Shown here piece after piece: positions 48,561 through 60,764 of a stretch of DNA of 64,000 nt. Source of the stretch: Pseudisothecium myosuroides (Eukaryota; Streptophyta; Bryopsida; Hypnales; Lembophyllaceae); contig OX637292.1 of assembly GCA_951799445.1 (NCBI GenBank), positions 3,971,296 through 4,035,295 on the forward strand, in the 5' to 3' direction. Under the pieces are notes generated by a model. It had not been told where the DNA came from. It ran no database searches and saw only the letters and a list, made by a program, of their open reading frames with translations. How positions within the stretch are numbered: position 1 is the stretch's first letter; every line of letters begins with the position of its first letter. The translations under genes and the position numbers were made by a program.

Positions 48561-48944
48561 GAATTCGTAGATTTAAAACAAAGTCATGCTTTCTTTTCAA
48601 ACATCAGAATGCAAGCATATTTAAGGCATGTATGTTGTAGTGGTATGCAAACCAAATTGGCTTTAGGATACATGGTTGTAAAAAAACATATTTTTTTAAT
48701 TCAAGTCAATGTGAATAAAGAAAATTAGAGCTCTAATTTTTTTTCACATCGATCTGAATCAAGAAAATTAGAGCTCTAATTCTCACCAAATATTGAGGTT
48801 GCCCCCAAGAATACTTTCCAGTAGACCTCATTAATTGTCTATCTTTTTTATGAATCCACAATCAAATAATGGAAGGTACTCAAATTTTCATATAAAATAG
48901 GTGTTTTGTGACTGTGATAGTAGATCAAAAGCGAGTAGATATGA

Positions 48945-50024
48945 GGGTGATTGCACGAAACATCTGTACTGTCTGGTTGCGTTTTTTTTGGACCGCTATA
49001 ACCTTTGCTATAACTTTTGATTTATAGGTTCAATGCCAAAACCAAAAAAATTCTTCCTAGATGTCCTAATTGTAATTGTATCCCTTATTTTTCAGAAATT
49101 AAAAAAAATCAATTTATATTTAAAATTCAATTTTGTTAATTTGTCACACTTTGACATTTAGGGTTTTTTAGTACTATTGAGCAGTTTAAATTAATGATTT
49201 TTAGTTGAAATTTCTATGGTATATTTTCCTAGTAGGTAGACATATTCCTACCAAAGATCATTTAAAAATACATTATTTTATATCCTCTACAGTTGTGCAA
49301 ATAGGCCTCCCTTGCCCGCGCACTTGTGAACAGTAAATATGGTTTTGACTTCATTTTTTTGGTCAAATTTCATCACCAAGAAGTCCTCCGAAATGGCCAA
49401 TTCTTAGTTTTGTTCAAAATTGTTTTTTTTATATTCTACAAATTAAAATGTCGAAGGATGTATTTTCCTCTTTGCTAGAATAGTCCGTAGAATTGTCCCA
49501 AAAAATACATCCTTCAATATTTTAATTTGTAGAAAATAGAAAAAAAAAACTTTGAACAAAACTAAAAATTGGCCATTTGGGAGGACTTCTTGGTGACGAA
49601 ATTTAACAAAAAAATGAAGTCAAAACCATTTCTACTGTTCACAAGTGCGCGGGCAAGGGAGGCCTATTTGCACAACTATGGAGGATATAAAATAACGTAT
49701 TTTTAAATGATCTTTAGTAAGAATATGTCTACCTACTAGATGGATATACCATAGAAATTTCAACTAAAAATCATTAATTTAAACCATTCAATAGTACTAA
49801 AAATCCCTAAACGTCAAAGTGTGACAAATTTACAAAATTGAATTTTAAATATAAATTGATTTTTTTTTATTTCTTAAAAATAAGGGATACAATTACAATC
49901 AAGACATCTAGGAAGCATTTTTTTGGTTTTGGCATTGAACCTATAAATTAAAAGTTATAGCAAAGGTTATAGCAGTCCAAAAAAAAACGCAACCAGACAA
50001 TACAGGTGTTTCGTGCAATCACCC
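48945..50024. mobile_element. 1.08-kb foldback element, two long inverted arms
   Basis: GGGTGATTGCACGAAACA at the left is mirrored by TGTTTCGTGCAATCACCC at the right, allowing one base. The arms pair for roughly 530 bases each, with few mismatches, around a short centre near 49,485. Landmarks mirrored along the arms include GCTATAACCTTTGCTATAAC, CATTTAGGGTTTTTAG and CCGCGCACTTGTGAACAG. No protein is encoded. A clean target duplication was not found. Confidence 0.75.
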
Positions 50025-50029
50025 ATGAA

Positions 50030-50237
50030 CACTATAAGAAACCTGTGTTTTAATAGGTGATGGATTTTAGGTGACATCCAATGTGACAATCCATATTTTT
50101 ATGTCTACAATAACGTCCGCCATAACACCAAAATGTTATGGCGGACGACCGGACGTTATTGTTGACATAAAAACATGGGTTGTCAAATTGGATGTCACCT
50201 AAAATTTGTCACCTAAAACATGAGTTTTTTTATAGTA
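50030..50237. mobile_element. 208-bp CACTA-type MITE, second subfamily
   Basis: Begins CACTATAAGAAACCTGTG, ends TTTTTTTATAGTA, with the 3-bp duplication GAA on both sides (50,027-50,029; 50,238-50,240). The interior is a near-complete palindrome centred on AACATTTTGG, with TAACGTCCGCCATAAC arms. Confidence 0.8.
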
Positions 50238-50520
50238 GAATGAACTTAGCACAAGATAACAAGTTAAGTCCCTCTTCAATAGTGGCGCTGTCCGAAAGGG
50301 AGTAGGATTTTAGGAGACCCTTTGTTGTCTGGGGAATCCAAGGCGACCCCATTGAGGTGGAGTAATGTTATATGTAGTTTTTAAAATATATAAAATCAAT
50401 GTTTCTAAGATGCTAAACGTCTCTAAGATGTTAAATGTTTCTAAAATGCTAAATGTTTCTAAGATGCTGAACATTGAGATTTGAAATTTGATGGGGATTG
50501 AATATTTGATTGGTAGGAAA

Positions 50521-50715
50521 ATGGCGTGTTCGAAGGTGCATCACGTGGACTTCACTAAATATGATTGGGGATTCTACCTTGCCACTGTAGTGATTTTGTA
50601 CATAGTGATTTGCTTCATAGTTGGGTTGGGTTCCAATTGTTGGTGGGAGCTATTACGTGCCAGGATGATGCACCATATATTCCAGCTTCAGGTGATTCGC
50701 AGAGCCTCACTATGA
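50521..50715 (+). CDS. Short ORF with one membrane segment, family unknown
   Basis: Starting at ATGGCGTGTTCG (or the ATG 33 bases upstream in the same frame), the ORF reads MACSKVHHVDFTKYDWGFYL, then a strongly hydrophobic stretch (ATVVILYIVICFIVGLG), then NCWWELLRARMMHH. A decayed relative is at 2,622-2,757, so this is a repeated element's coding segment. In another frame an open stretch follows (about 50,770-50,930, acidic, EDAPILEEPPAPDIEIIIA). I cannot name the family. Confidence 0.4.
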   Translation: MACSKVHHVDFTKYDWGFYLATVVILYIVICFIVGLGSNCWWELLRARMMHHIFQLQVIRRASL

Positions 50716-51349
50716 TGAGGACCATCCTATTTTGCATCCTAAACTTGATGCCCCCCTTCATGCCCCATTCATGAGGTGATAGAGATCCTCATTCTGGATG
50801 AGCAAGAAGACGCTCCGATCTTAGAGGAGCCCCCTGCTCCGGACATTGAGATTATCATTGCTAGGATTCGTGATGCACAGGACTTCCCGTTAGTCCAGCA
50901 GAGAGCTCATCATCATCCACTTCTATAGAAGCTGATGATGAGTGGTATCCACTTCTATAGAGCTAGAGATCTCTCTAGCTTTAGCATCTCTTTCAATTCA
51001 AATAGTTGCATTGGAAAGCATTTCGACTCTTGGAGGTTCTATCCTAGAAATGAGCTTCTATGTCCATTTTGGCAGCATGCAATATTGTACATATTGTATA
51101 TCATGAGCAATATGAGTTTTGCACCATGAGCAGTATCTGTCAAGAATGTTCATGATGTTGGGAATGGAGACTTCAATTAATGGATGGTCCTCATTATCTT
51201 AGTCAGGCTCTGCTAACTGCCTCAAGCCCGGAATCCAAAAAACCTGATGCATCGTTCTAGCACGTAACAACTTCTACCAACAATTAGACACAATTCAACT
51301 AGCAAAGAATATGTTTTCCAGCTAAAGAGCATTGTTGTCACATCGGACA

Positions 51350-51545
51350 AGTTAGAATCACTAAACGATCCGGATGGGCGGACATACTGGACGGTTTGGA
51401 CTTTGGACAGATCGGGTGGACAATGTGACTACCTTAAAGTAGACACATCAAGCAGGTGAGGATCACCGGACGTCTTGGATAGGTGGGCAAATCGGACAGT
51501 TTGGACGGACGGTTTGTCTAATGTAAGAACTATACTAAAGAGTCC
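51350..51545 (-). repeat. Dispersed repeat, inverted copy of 3,130-3,320
   Basis: GGATGGGCGGACATACTGGA through GGACGGTTTGTCTAATGT is the reverse complement, with mismatches, of the block near 3,200. It lies about 0.6 kb beyond the membrane-segment ORF related to 2,622-2,757. Confidence 0.55.
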
Positions 51546-51914
51546 TTAATCAAATTTGAAGGAATGTAGTGCAGGTGGAAGTATCGGGATAATTTGAGGC
51601 TTTTGTAGTACTTCCATGAATTGAAAATGTGGAAACAATGCACTCAAAGAATGCTAACGAGAGGCACATGCTTCATCTCCATCCTGAATTCTACCTCCTT
51701 AGGCGACCTTGTTTATAAACGCATGATTGGGCAAGAGAATCTTTTCTTAATACTTTGTGAATTGTCAAGGTAATCTCAAATGCTCTTATGCCTAATATCT
51801 TTACTTCAAAAAATAAATGAGCTTTGATGCATGCACACGTTAGAGTCAAGTTTTGGTGTAGAAATGATGTACATGTCATGAAAGATGACATGGTATCACT
51901 CAAGTCTAAGCAAT

Positions 51915-53403
51915 CACTACTAGAAAATCATGACCAAATCAACAAAAAATCAATTGTTTTTTGTTGTTTCGTGCACTACAATGACCATTTTCACTGAATG
52001 TTGATCATTCTGTAAAATCCAACAATATGGCGGCTAAATTTATGTTGATTTGAATAGTGCAATGATCAAATCAACAGAATTTTAGGGAATATAGAATTTT
52101 TTTGGAATCTATTGAAATCTCTTGGAATCATTTTGGAATCTTTGGATTCTACTAAGCACATTCATAATACTTTAGAATATTTTTGAATGTTCTTGTATCA
52201 TAGCAATAGGGCAAGGTTGGCACATTGATGCCAAATAATTAACTAACCCTTAAGGCCTTAAGGCATGATTTTACAGCACTTTTATTTGTACTTTTGGGCA
52301 GGCCCTTTCCAATGCAATATTTGTTGAATACAAATCTTGTGAAATTTTTACCAAAGTTGTGTTTCACTATTAAGCATTGAATTACAAATATTAATTCGAT
52401 GCCTAAAAAATTTTAAACCAATCCAAGTTGAAAAGTTATGTCTGAAAAGGTCATTTTTTTGGATGCGGGCAATTTCGAGCAACCATGACAAATTGATCCA
52501 ATTGGCTTGAAAATCTTTATATATGCTCTCAACAAAATTGTTAACGTAATCCCAAAAGTTGAAAGGCATATAAGCACACAATTTTGACTAACAAGCCTTT
52601 GAAATAAGTTTTCATCATTTGAGTAACATTTAAAACACCATGGTTGAAATTCTATGTACAATGGAAACATTTTTTTTAACTTAATCATTCACAATTTGGT
52701 CTTTTTGAACTTAGAAGACTTTAACGGCCATTTTGTCATAGTAAAATAATTTTTTTCAAAAAACTTTGAACTAAAAAAAGTTGTAAAATAAAGCTAGATT
52801 TCATTTTCAAAAATCCATTTATGACTTTAAGTCTCCAATCAAAAGTTATGGACAAAATTCAGAGAAGGACTGCAAGGGACATTTTCGTTGACATTTTCAA
52901 ACACCCTCTTTGAATTTTGTCCATAACTTTTGATTGGGGACTCAAAATCACAATCGGATTTTTGGAAATGAAAATTAACTTTAATTTCCAAATTTTCTCA
53001 TTTTAAATGTTTTTGAAATTTTTTATTTTACTATGTTGAAATTGGCACCAAAGTCTGCTGAATTTGATAAGCATTGAATTACAAATGCATAAATGAATGA
53101 AAATACATACAATGTGCATTTGATTTAATGGTGGTGTAGTGGTTTGTACCTTGGGCTCCAAAGGCTGAGGTCTCAAGTTTAAACCTTTGAGAGGCCGTTC
53201 AGATGGGTTGTATGGTTGCCCAAAAATTTTGGACAGCAGATCAAAATTTTGATTTTTTTTTTTTTGTAAAATTCCCCAATTGTGACCAAATCAACAAAAA
53301 AATTCAATAGATTTCAATGTAATTTTGACTGTACAACGCAACCAAAACAACAAGTGCAAACAACAATTTTCGGTTGTTTTGGTTGCAAATTTTTATAGTA
53401 GTG
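51915..53403. mobile_element. 1.5-kb CACTA-type element
   Basis: Ends CACTACTAGAAAATCATGACC and (inward from the right) CACTACTATAAAAATTTGC are flanked by AAT on both sides (51,912-51,914; 53,404-53,406). Sub-terminal ACCAAATCAACAAAAAAT words recur near both ends. The interior includes a short inverted pair around 52,835-52,940 (CCAATCAAAAGTTATGGACA) and a tRNA-like segment. No transposase. Confidence 0.75.
53130..53202 (+). ncRNA. tRNA-like (SINE-head-like) segment with A- and B-box resemblance
   Basis: GGTGGTGTAGTGGTTTGTAC resembles the D-arm/A box of tRNA-derived sequences, CTCCAAA could be an anticodon loop, and CAAGTTTAAACCTTTGAGAG resembles a degenerate B box. Arm pairing is poor, so this is more likely a tRNA-derived SINE head than a functional tRNA. 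Confidence 0.35.
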
Positions 53404-53406
53404 AAT

Positions 53407-56400
53407 GTCCCTCTCCATCCGGGTTCTCCAAAGACAGACGCTCCCATGGTCAAACACCAAGCTGGAATGCCAACTTTTAACACCTTGGCATTGATGGCAT
53501 TTTTTAGTTATGTAAAGGGGAGCAAGTTGCACTTCTAAATAGTGCGAATCAGCATTTACATCAAGTACATTATGGAGATACATCCTCATTAAATTGAATC
53601 GTGTCGTACTTTTTATTTTGTTGAATAGATAGTTTGGATGGTAAATCCTCATGTAAAGTCTCTTAACATTTTTTGTTTCACTTGCTTTAAGCTTTATTGA
53701 TTGTCGGCACCCTAGGTAGTCCACACTAACATTTACAATACGTGCTTCAAATCATTTACTCTATTGTACAATTAATGTAGGAGCTTGCTGAATAGAATCG
53801 GTAGTATGAAGCAAAGTTTAGTTTAGGTTTTTGATATGCACACTGCACAAGTGTAACAATGATGTATTGGCTTCATTGAAGGTATGTACCTTCTATATCT
53901 TAGCAGACTTGTAGTTGTCCTTGACTTTCAGGACTAATATTTTGTCCTATATAGTGAGCAAAGAATTTGGTACTTAAGTGTGATTTCTACTTCTCATTGG
54001 TTTTTGATGAATTGGCACAATTTATCCTTTTCAAGAGTGGTCCACTCTTGCTTTGGCAATAAGCATTTATTATTGCATTTAGAGGAAAGATATAGTATTC
54101 GACCAATTGACGAGCTTCAAAATGTAGCTTTTGAGAGAAAATCACCAAGCTTTGCCTTGCTAATCTAATGTCTTGGGATTTAAACCTTCTCCATATATGA
54201 CCTTCTACATGCAATTTTTTTTAGTTCCAGTACAACTCTTGGAATATTAACACATTTAAAATTTTAAAAATATTTGTTGATACAAGAATCTACCCCCTAA
54301 ATCTTGAGGAGATTGATTCTCTCTCAGTGTATTATCCATATTTGTAGTTATGATTAATTGACAATGTAGGATAATGGCTTTCATCTTCTTCTGATAGGTT
54401 TGAATTTTGATGACCTCACTGCTTCTTCAGAAACTTCTGATGACCAACCTTTTAGCGATCTGTAAGCCACAACTCCAGTAGCTCATGACACTCGAGAAAT
54501 ATTTGCAATGCCCAAACTCAGTTTTGGCCCAGTTTCTAGGCTTTGTCCTCCAATAATGACACATGTACTAGACGTTGCCCTTGATAGACCAGGGTCAAGC
54601 ATTGATGTGGCCCTTCACTAGTAGTCAAAAACATCTCATGCAAGTACTTGGAGATACCCTTGTAATTATATGGCAATAACTAAGAAGAAAAGGTTTTTTT
54701 AGGGATAGATATGATACCAAATATTTTTTGAATATTTTTGAAATCTAGAAAATTATAGTCAAAGGATTTCAAGAATATTTTTAGAAATGTAATTCTAATA
54801 GCTTATTTTTTTCTACTTGTTGTAAATTTTTGCTCATAATTTAAAATGAGTCCTTTGTTGTTTCAAGTGGTTTTCTAATCAATTTTCATGCATGATCCGC
54901 GAGTGTAGGTATTATAGAATTAGACAAAATTGATCATGGATGTTGATTTCTTGTTGGACGCTTCGTCACCAACAACAACGGCCAATCGGAATCCCTTGTG
55001 TCAGCCTCAAATCAACTCCAACCAAGGAAATATCAATTAACTTTCAATACAAGAGACTACTTGACTAGAGTCCACAAGGAAGAGGTCTTCTCCCCTTTTA
55101 TAATGGTGGTGTTTGAGGTCAAGCCTTCACAAGCTTTTGAGCATTTTCATATCCCTTTATTGCTGGCTTCTTATTCATACAACACTTACCGTGGAAGTTA
55201 AGCCCTCCTAGATGCTAAATCAAATTGAATCAATATTTTCAATTCAAGAATTGAGCAGTCTTCTAATGGATCTTGTCTAATAATTTTGATTGCCAAGTCT
55301 AGAGCTTTAAGGCACCCCATGGATGATTGTATAAGTGGGACCTACTTAAAAAGTCAATATTGGAGTTATAGTATGCTCGGCAACCACAAAAACAATGTTT
55401 GTCAAGCCATGCCCTCTGGGAAAGGCCTCTGCCTTGGGTTCCAAAATTGACCTTAGTAACAATCCTAGTGCAAAGTTTCAATGTTTATTATAGCGTAATA
55501 TTTTAAGAAGATATGAATATCAAAGATGCACAAAATTTGAACATTAGAATTTAGTGTCAACTTACAGTATACCATTTATTGGGACTTTGAACTTTCATAA
55601 CCTTGTACATATGATGTCCAAATAATGCATTGTACATTGTATTAGAATCCCTTTCAAATGCCAATACGATCCAATAAAATAAAATATCTTGCCATATAAT
55701 AGTGACTATATTAAGTTGCAATTTATAATTTGTGGTGAATATAGGTGTACACTCCTTTATGTGTCATCATGTTGGGAGTTTGTGGCATCTTGTTGATGTT
55801 GTCCTTGGTACTTGGCAGTTGCCTCTCTTTTTGTTCTATACCATTTTCTTTCATCTATCTTAGTGATTATGAAAATTTAGTGTAAGGGGATTGAGGTTCC
55901 TTTGCATGTTGTTGATTCCAATGTATTTCAACCTTTCAAACATATTTTATTGAATGGAGAGTTTTTTGGTAGTTACACTAATAATTTTAGAAAGTAAAGA
56001 ATTGGGGTTGAAAATTGAAGGAATGCAATCAAACCACCTGTTCCATTTGTCTACAATGTAGTGCTAATGCACGTTTTATATGTAAAAAATAAAACATATA
56101 CCAAACAAATATCCAATAGTATCAAATGAAAAAACTTGGAATAAACCCTTGTCTTGTATCTGATATCCTATTATTTGATTTCCTTAAGTTATTATGATAA
56201 TAAAAATAAGGTTGTTTGGTCACATATTTGTGCTTTGAGTGGTTTGGGTCTTAATTCCTAAAGGACTAGGTGTTCAAATTTTGAACAACAAATGAATGCA
56301 AACACATTTCAAACATACAAAAATACATTTTTTCATTCATTAAATTTTTTGAAGAGAATTAACTATTTTAAATTTGTACAATATAGATTCTGAAGACTTT

Positions 56401-56887
56401 GCTTTGCAAAAATTATATTATTCAATAATTTTTAGTACATATGGCTTCAAAAAATAACCTTTTGAATTCAAAAAACGACCTTTTAAAAACAACTTGAATA
56501 TGAAGATAAAATAAAAATCTTCAAAAATCACTATTATTAGAACTTAACATTTTGAATTTAAAGAATAAATTTATTTTTAAAATCACAAATATTCAATCTA
56601 CAATTGATTTTAGAAGGAATTCTCAATTTTTGACTTCAAACTTTATTGAAAAAATTGGTTTGTGTACTAGTTGATCTAAGCATATAGATATGATCTATAA
56701 ATTGTATTTTACAACTATTTGATAGTCATCATCAAATTATTGTTCTAAGTTGCATTTTGTGATACATCTTTACAATTTAGAAATTTGGACTATCTCTTGG
56801 TCCTTTAGGAATGAACCTTTATTGTAAGCCAAATATCCAAAAGATCAAAAAATCCTTCCAAAGAGCATGGGGGTTGGGAAGAGTTGG
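53407..56887. other. Intergenic; open frames without recognisable motifs
   Basis: A 136-codon frame on the - strand (53,314-53,724) and shorter + frames at 53,980-54,170 and 54,998-55,201 show no domain I recognise. The stretch 54,400-55,200 is less AT-rich than its neighbours and might be a dead gene. Confidence 0.35.
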
Positions 56888-57560
56888 AGTAACTCCTAAA
56901 GGACCAAAGCCTTTTTTTTGTCAAAAGCACTCAAAACTTGCCATTTCTATTCTAAGGTGTAAAACTTTAATTTTTTTTTGCGTATCTAATTATAGGATCT
57001 TGCACTAGACTTATATAAGAATGTGTAGAAGAAATTTTAAAACTTTGACCTTGTAGATTGCAAGACATCTATGTTTAAAATGATGAAAATTAGTGTTTTT
57101 GCATTTTGTAATCTTTTAAAGCAATCATTCTTTAGAAAATTCTTACATAGAAGAAGATACAAGATTGAAGGAAAAACTAAATCTTTAATATTTGTGAGAT
57201 GGAATTGAAACACACATTGGAATTATAGTAAGATTATTCTAGCAAGAAAACTAAACCATGTGAAACTCTTGTCTTGAAAAATTATAAAAATTGAGTTCAA
57301 AAATGAATTTTATAACTTATTTTTTGAAGAAAATATTTGAATTGCATGAAAAATAAGATTGTCCATGTCATTTTTATCACTAGCCCAAATGCAATGAATC
57401 AAATCTTTCCATGTTAACAATAATATTTTCTATGAGAAATAAAAAATTTAAATTTAAATTTTTGTGATTTTTTTGTATTTCCTAACAAACTCCTTTTTGA
57501 ACTTAGTTTGGCATAACTTTTGTTTTTGGAGAGGGTTCCTAGTATTATGTGATCGAGCCT
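56888..57560. mobile_element. Degenerate, truncated TTAA-family element
   Basis: It begins GTAACTCCTAAAGGACCAAAG, with TTAA mutated to GTAA, and continues through the family landmarks CACTCAAAACTTGCCATTTC and TATAGGATCTTGCAC. A right-end-like GGTCCTTTAGGAATG precedes it at 56,799, suggesting two damaged copies. The right border is not resolved. Confidence 0.45.
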
Positions 57561-57725
57561 AAAATTGTGAGTCCATAAGCCTAGAAGACTATACGTCTAT
57601 ATTTTAGGTGTCTATATTGTAGAAACCTTCCATGATTATAATGTAATTATATTTTTTATGCTATTTTTGATAATAATAAATTTTCAAAAATAAATGAATG
57701 ACAATTAGATCTCTTCAAAATTCAT

Positions 57726-58656
57726 TTAACCCCTAAAGGACTAGCTTGCTATTTTTAGCAACATAGCGATTTTGGACAGATACGTGTAACTAGAGATTTT
57801 CATATTTCAAGCTGAAATTTTAATAGAAGGTGGGGACAAGGAATATCTTTCATGTGCCCTAAATTTCATGACATTTCGAAATAGGAGTAAAAATTTATGG
57901 CCTAATATAATACTTTTTTCACCGGGTGGGCAGTCCGGGCAGATCTGAAAAAATCACTTTTTTCAAAAATAAAAATTTGAAATTGGTTTTCTAGAGTTAT
58001 TTGTACGTAGAAAACTTTAAATCATTCCATTTCAACCAATGAGTAAAAAGTTACGAGGTTTTTTAGTTTGCGGGCACTTATGGATTCTCTACTCTGAAAT
58101 AAACTTTGAAGTTGTTTATTTAACTCAAATTTTAATATTTTTTGAAAAGAAAAAAATCATAGGATTTAGGTTGTTTATTACAACATTACAACCATTGGGA
58201 TTGACATTTTTCAATTCCATAATTAAATTCTTAACAATTTAGTATTTAGGATCATTCTCTACTTCTTTCTACTTACTATTTTTTTTGTATATGTTGTACA
58301 ATTCCAAATGATTTGAAGTTTTTTAAGCATGTAGCCAACTTGTTTAGGAAAAAGAATTCAAATAAGCACCACCATTTTGGACATTTTTTCATACAAATGT
58401 AACCTTGTGAAGTGCAGCTGCCCTGTTTTTCGCAGGAACAAAAAAAGGATTTTTGCCAATTCAAATGCTAATATCTTCCAATCCGCATGGTGGAAAATTT
58501 TGAAATTTTTTCCACATCTTCTAGAACTAGTTTACTATAAGATCCTATGGTTATATGTGTCAAAAAAGTTTTTTTTTCACAAATTTGGTACTTGTACTAA
58601 AAATGGCAATATTTGAGTGTTTTCGGTGAAAACAGTCATGGAACTTTAGGGCTTAA
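57726..58656. mobile_element. TTAA-bounded element (inverted copy of 25,800-26,988)
   Basis: The left end is TTAACCCCTAAAGGACTAGC; the right end is GGAACTTTAGGGCTTAA. Reverse-complement correspondence with 25,800-26,988 is clear over most of the length, though the latter is about 260 bp longer. Confidence 0.7.
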
Positions 58657-58967
58657 AACACATCACTACATCAAATTGAGATTAAAACCATATGGATGTT
58701 AATTTTAGTTGGTTTTTTAATATTATATTTTGAATATTGCAAGGCTATGATCTAAACCAATCTTAGTTTTTCTAAATGAACTTTGATTTTAAGGATTAAA
58801 TTTTTATACCTCAAAAAGACAATTATTCTATTATAATAAAAATTATCAAAAATGTATTCAATCCTAATAATTGTTATAAATTAATAAAATATACTAGTCT
58901 AGTGTGCAGTTTAGAAAGAAAACTTATAAATTTAATGGTATAAATGGGTGATGAAAAGATAATGTTG

Positions 58968-59634
58968 CACTGACTGCAACTGTTGTTCATTGAAACTTGA
59001 AGAAACTCCCATCCACCGTTTTTACAACTGCCCAAGAGCTCAAGAGGTTTGGGACTACGCTCAATCGATTCTTTATCACTTGCTAGGGGAGCAACCTATC
59101 TTGGGGCCTCACACTAGATTCAACGCCATCCAATGTGTCTTTGGATCCACTCTTCCTCAACGCTTCACCAACTTCCGTACTATCTGGACCCTACTTAGAG
59201 GCTCCTCATTATGGCTTATCTAGATCGCTTGCAACAACACCGTCTTTTCAAGGAGCACTTGGCCCCCAACTCTCATTCAGGACAATTTGTTGGGCGCCCT
59301 TCTTGACTCAGGCAGGGCAGCACAACTAAAAGCTCAGATCACTGCTCGCCATCACCCTCATCGACGTGAAGCCATTTGGTCCAAGTTTGATAGTATCTGG
59401 CTCCAATCTCCTGTGCTTGCTTTTCGAAGCGGGTCCACTATTGTTTGGAGTAGTCAGGGTCCTAGCATTTGCTCTTTCACTTAAGTCTCTCAGCTCAGGT
59501 CTCTCTCTTTGTTGTCATTTCTTTTCTCTCTCTTTGTTCTTATCTCTTCATTTGCCAGCCTTGGGTTGGCTCTTGTTCTTTGGTTCTTCTTAATGCAATG
59601 GTACTTTCCATTTGTTTAAAAAAAAAAAAAAAAG
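58968..59634 (+). mobile_element. 5'-truncated LINE (non-LTR retrotransposon) with poly-A and 12-bp TSD
   Basis: The duplication AAGATAATGTTG occurs at 58,956-58,967 and again at 59,635-59,646, right after the poly-A tail. The insert encodes the last 170 or so residues of the LINE polyprotein: CTDCNCC, then IHRFYNCPRAQEVWDYA, the Cys-His zinc-binding domain (zf-RVT) downstream of reverse transcriptase. The frame is interrupted by one in-frame TAG at 59,221-59,223 and closes at 59,482-59,484, followed by a T-rich 3' UTR. Truncation and TSD are the expected results of target-primed reverse transcription. Confidence 0.9.
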
Positions 59635-59646
59635 AAGATAATGTTG

Positions 59647-60492
59647 AGGCAGTAGTAATAAATAATGAAATGTAATTATTGTACTAAACGTATTGTCCTA
59701 CAAATCTTTTATTAATTAGATTCAAATTGAGAAAAAAAATTGGTTTCTTTTAAATTTTTCTCCATCATATATCCCTTTCAAATTCCTTGCAAGCTTATAA
59801 TATATAGAAGAAACATTGTTAGATGAAAATATTTAAATATTGTGAGTCAATTTGCCCAATAGATGCTAAAATTTTATTTTATGTTCTTTTCATGTTGGAT
59901 CTATTGTTTCATCAATTTTTATGTAATACCAAATTTGTCAAATTTTTAGTTTGGAATGTCATGAATTGATTGTTATAATTTTTTCATATAATGAATCAAT
60001 TAATTAAACTTTAGTTTTATATTGAGGAATTCTACATTGTTCAAAGTTGCCAAAAATTTAAAGGGATGAGCAGTACTAAAGTGTCAAAATAAGTTTATTC
60101 CTTCCATAAAATTAGGTTCTTAATTTTTTTATAAAGAATTTGGTCTGAAATTTTGCCCAAATACTTTCATAATAGCCTAGTATAATTACAAAGAGTTGAA
60201 CTTTAAAAACAATACTTTTATTTTTCAATTTTGCTTAGCGTATTTGGAAGTGGTAAATTTAGACACCTTTTGTAAAACATACCTAATCAAAGAATTATAG
60301 GACTTCAAGGCAGACTTTCTTGCACCTAGAATTAGACAAACCTTGCATTGAAGACAAAAAAGAATCATAATTTTCCATGGATGTATACAACAGAGGCAAG
60401 AAGAGAATCAAAATTGTTGCTAGGTATAATTTTTAAGAGAGGCTCGTGGAAAAAGGAGGTAAGTTTTCAACTTGTAGGAGACTATCTTTCAA
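59647..60492. other. AT-rich intergenic DNA, nothing recognised
   Basis: No gene, element ends or RNA signature found. Confidence 0.45.
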
Positions 60493-60764
60493 CATTAGAG
60501 GAGATTTGAGCCTTTGGAAGACTGTTTCAGGGCTGTTCCCATTGCTGGGAACCAGAGCCCTGCTGTCAGAAAAAAATTATTAAATATAAATATATATGTA
60601 TAATTAAAATGTTAAAAGAATACTAAAAAAAATTCAAAAAAATAAAAATCTGACGTGGCAATTTCTTGGCCACGTTTGACTAATGTTCAGCGTTCCAACA
60701 TTCTTACAGAGTTCCCACAATCAGGGAACTCGCAGTCTTCTAAAGGCCCGAATCTCCTCTAATG
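60493..60764. mobile_element. CATTAG-family MITE (best-preserved ends)
   Basis: CATTAGAGGAGATTTGAGCC at the left pairs with CGAATCTCCTCTAATG at the right, and GGAAGACTG with CAGTCTTC just inside. It contains CTGACGTGGCAATTTCTTGG and GCCACGT, the same ACGT-core arrangement as the copy at 42,710. Confidence 0.8.

Noticed and set aside
53130..53202. A functional tRNA gene
   Set aside because: Arms pair poorly and the T-loop is degenerate; kept only as a tRNA-like or SINE-like segment.
53314..53724. 136-codon - strand frame as a gene
   Set aside because: It runs across the right border of a CACTA element and has no recognisable domain.
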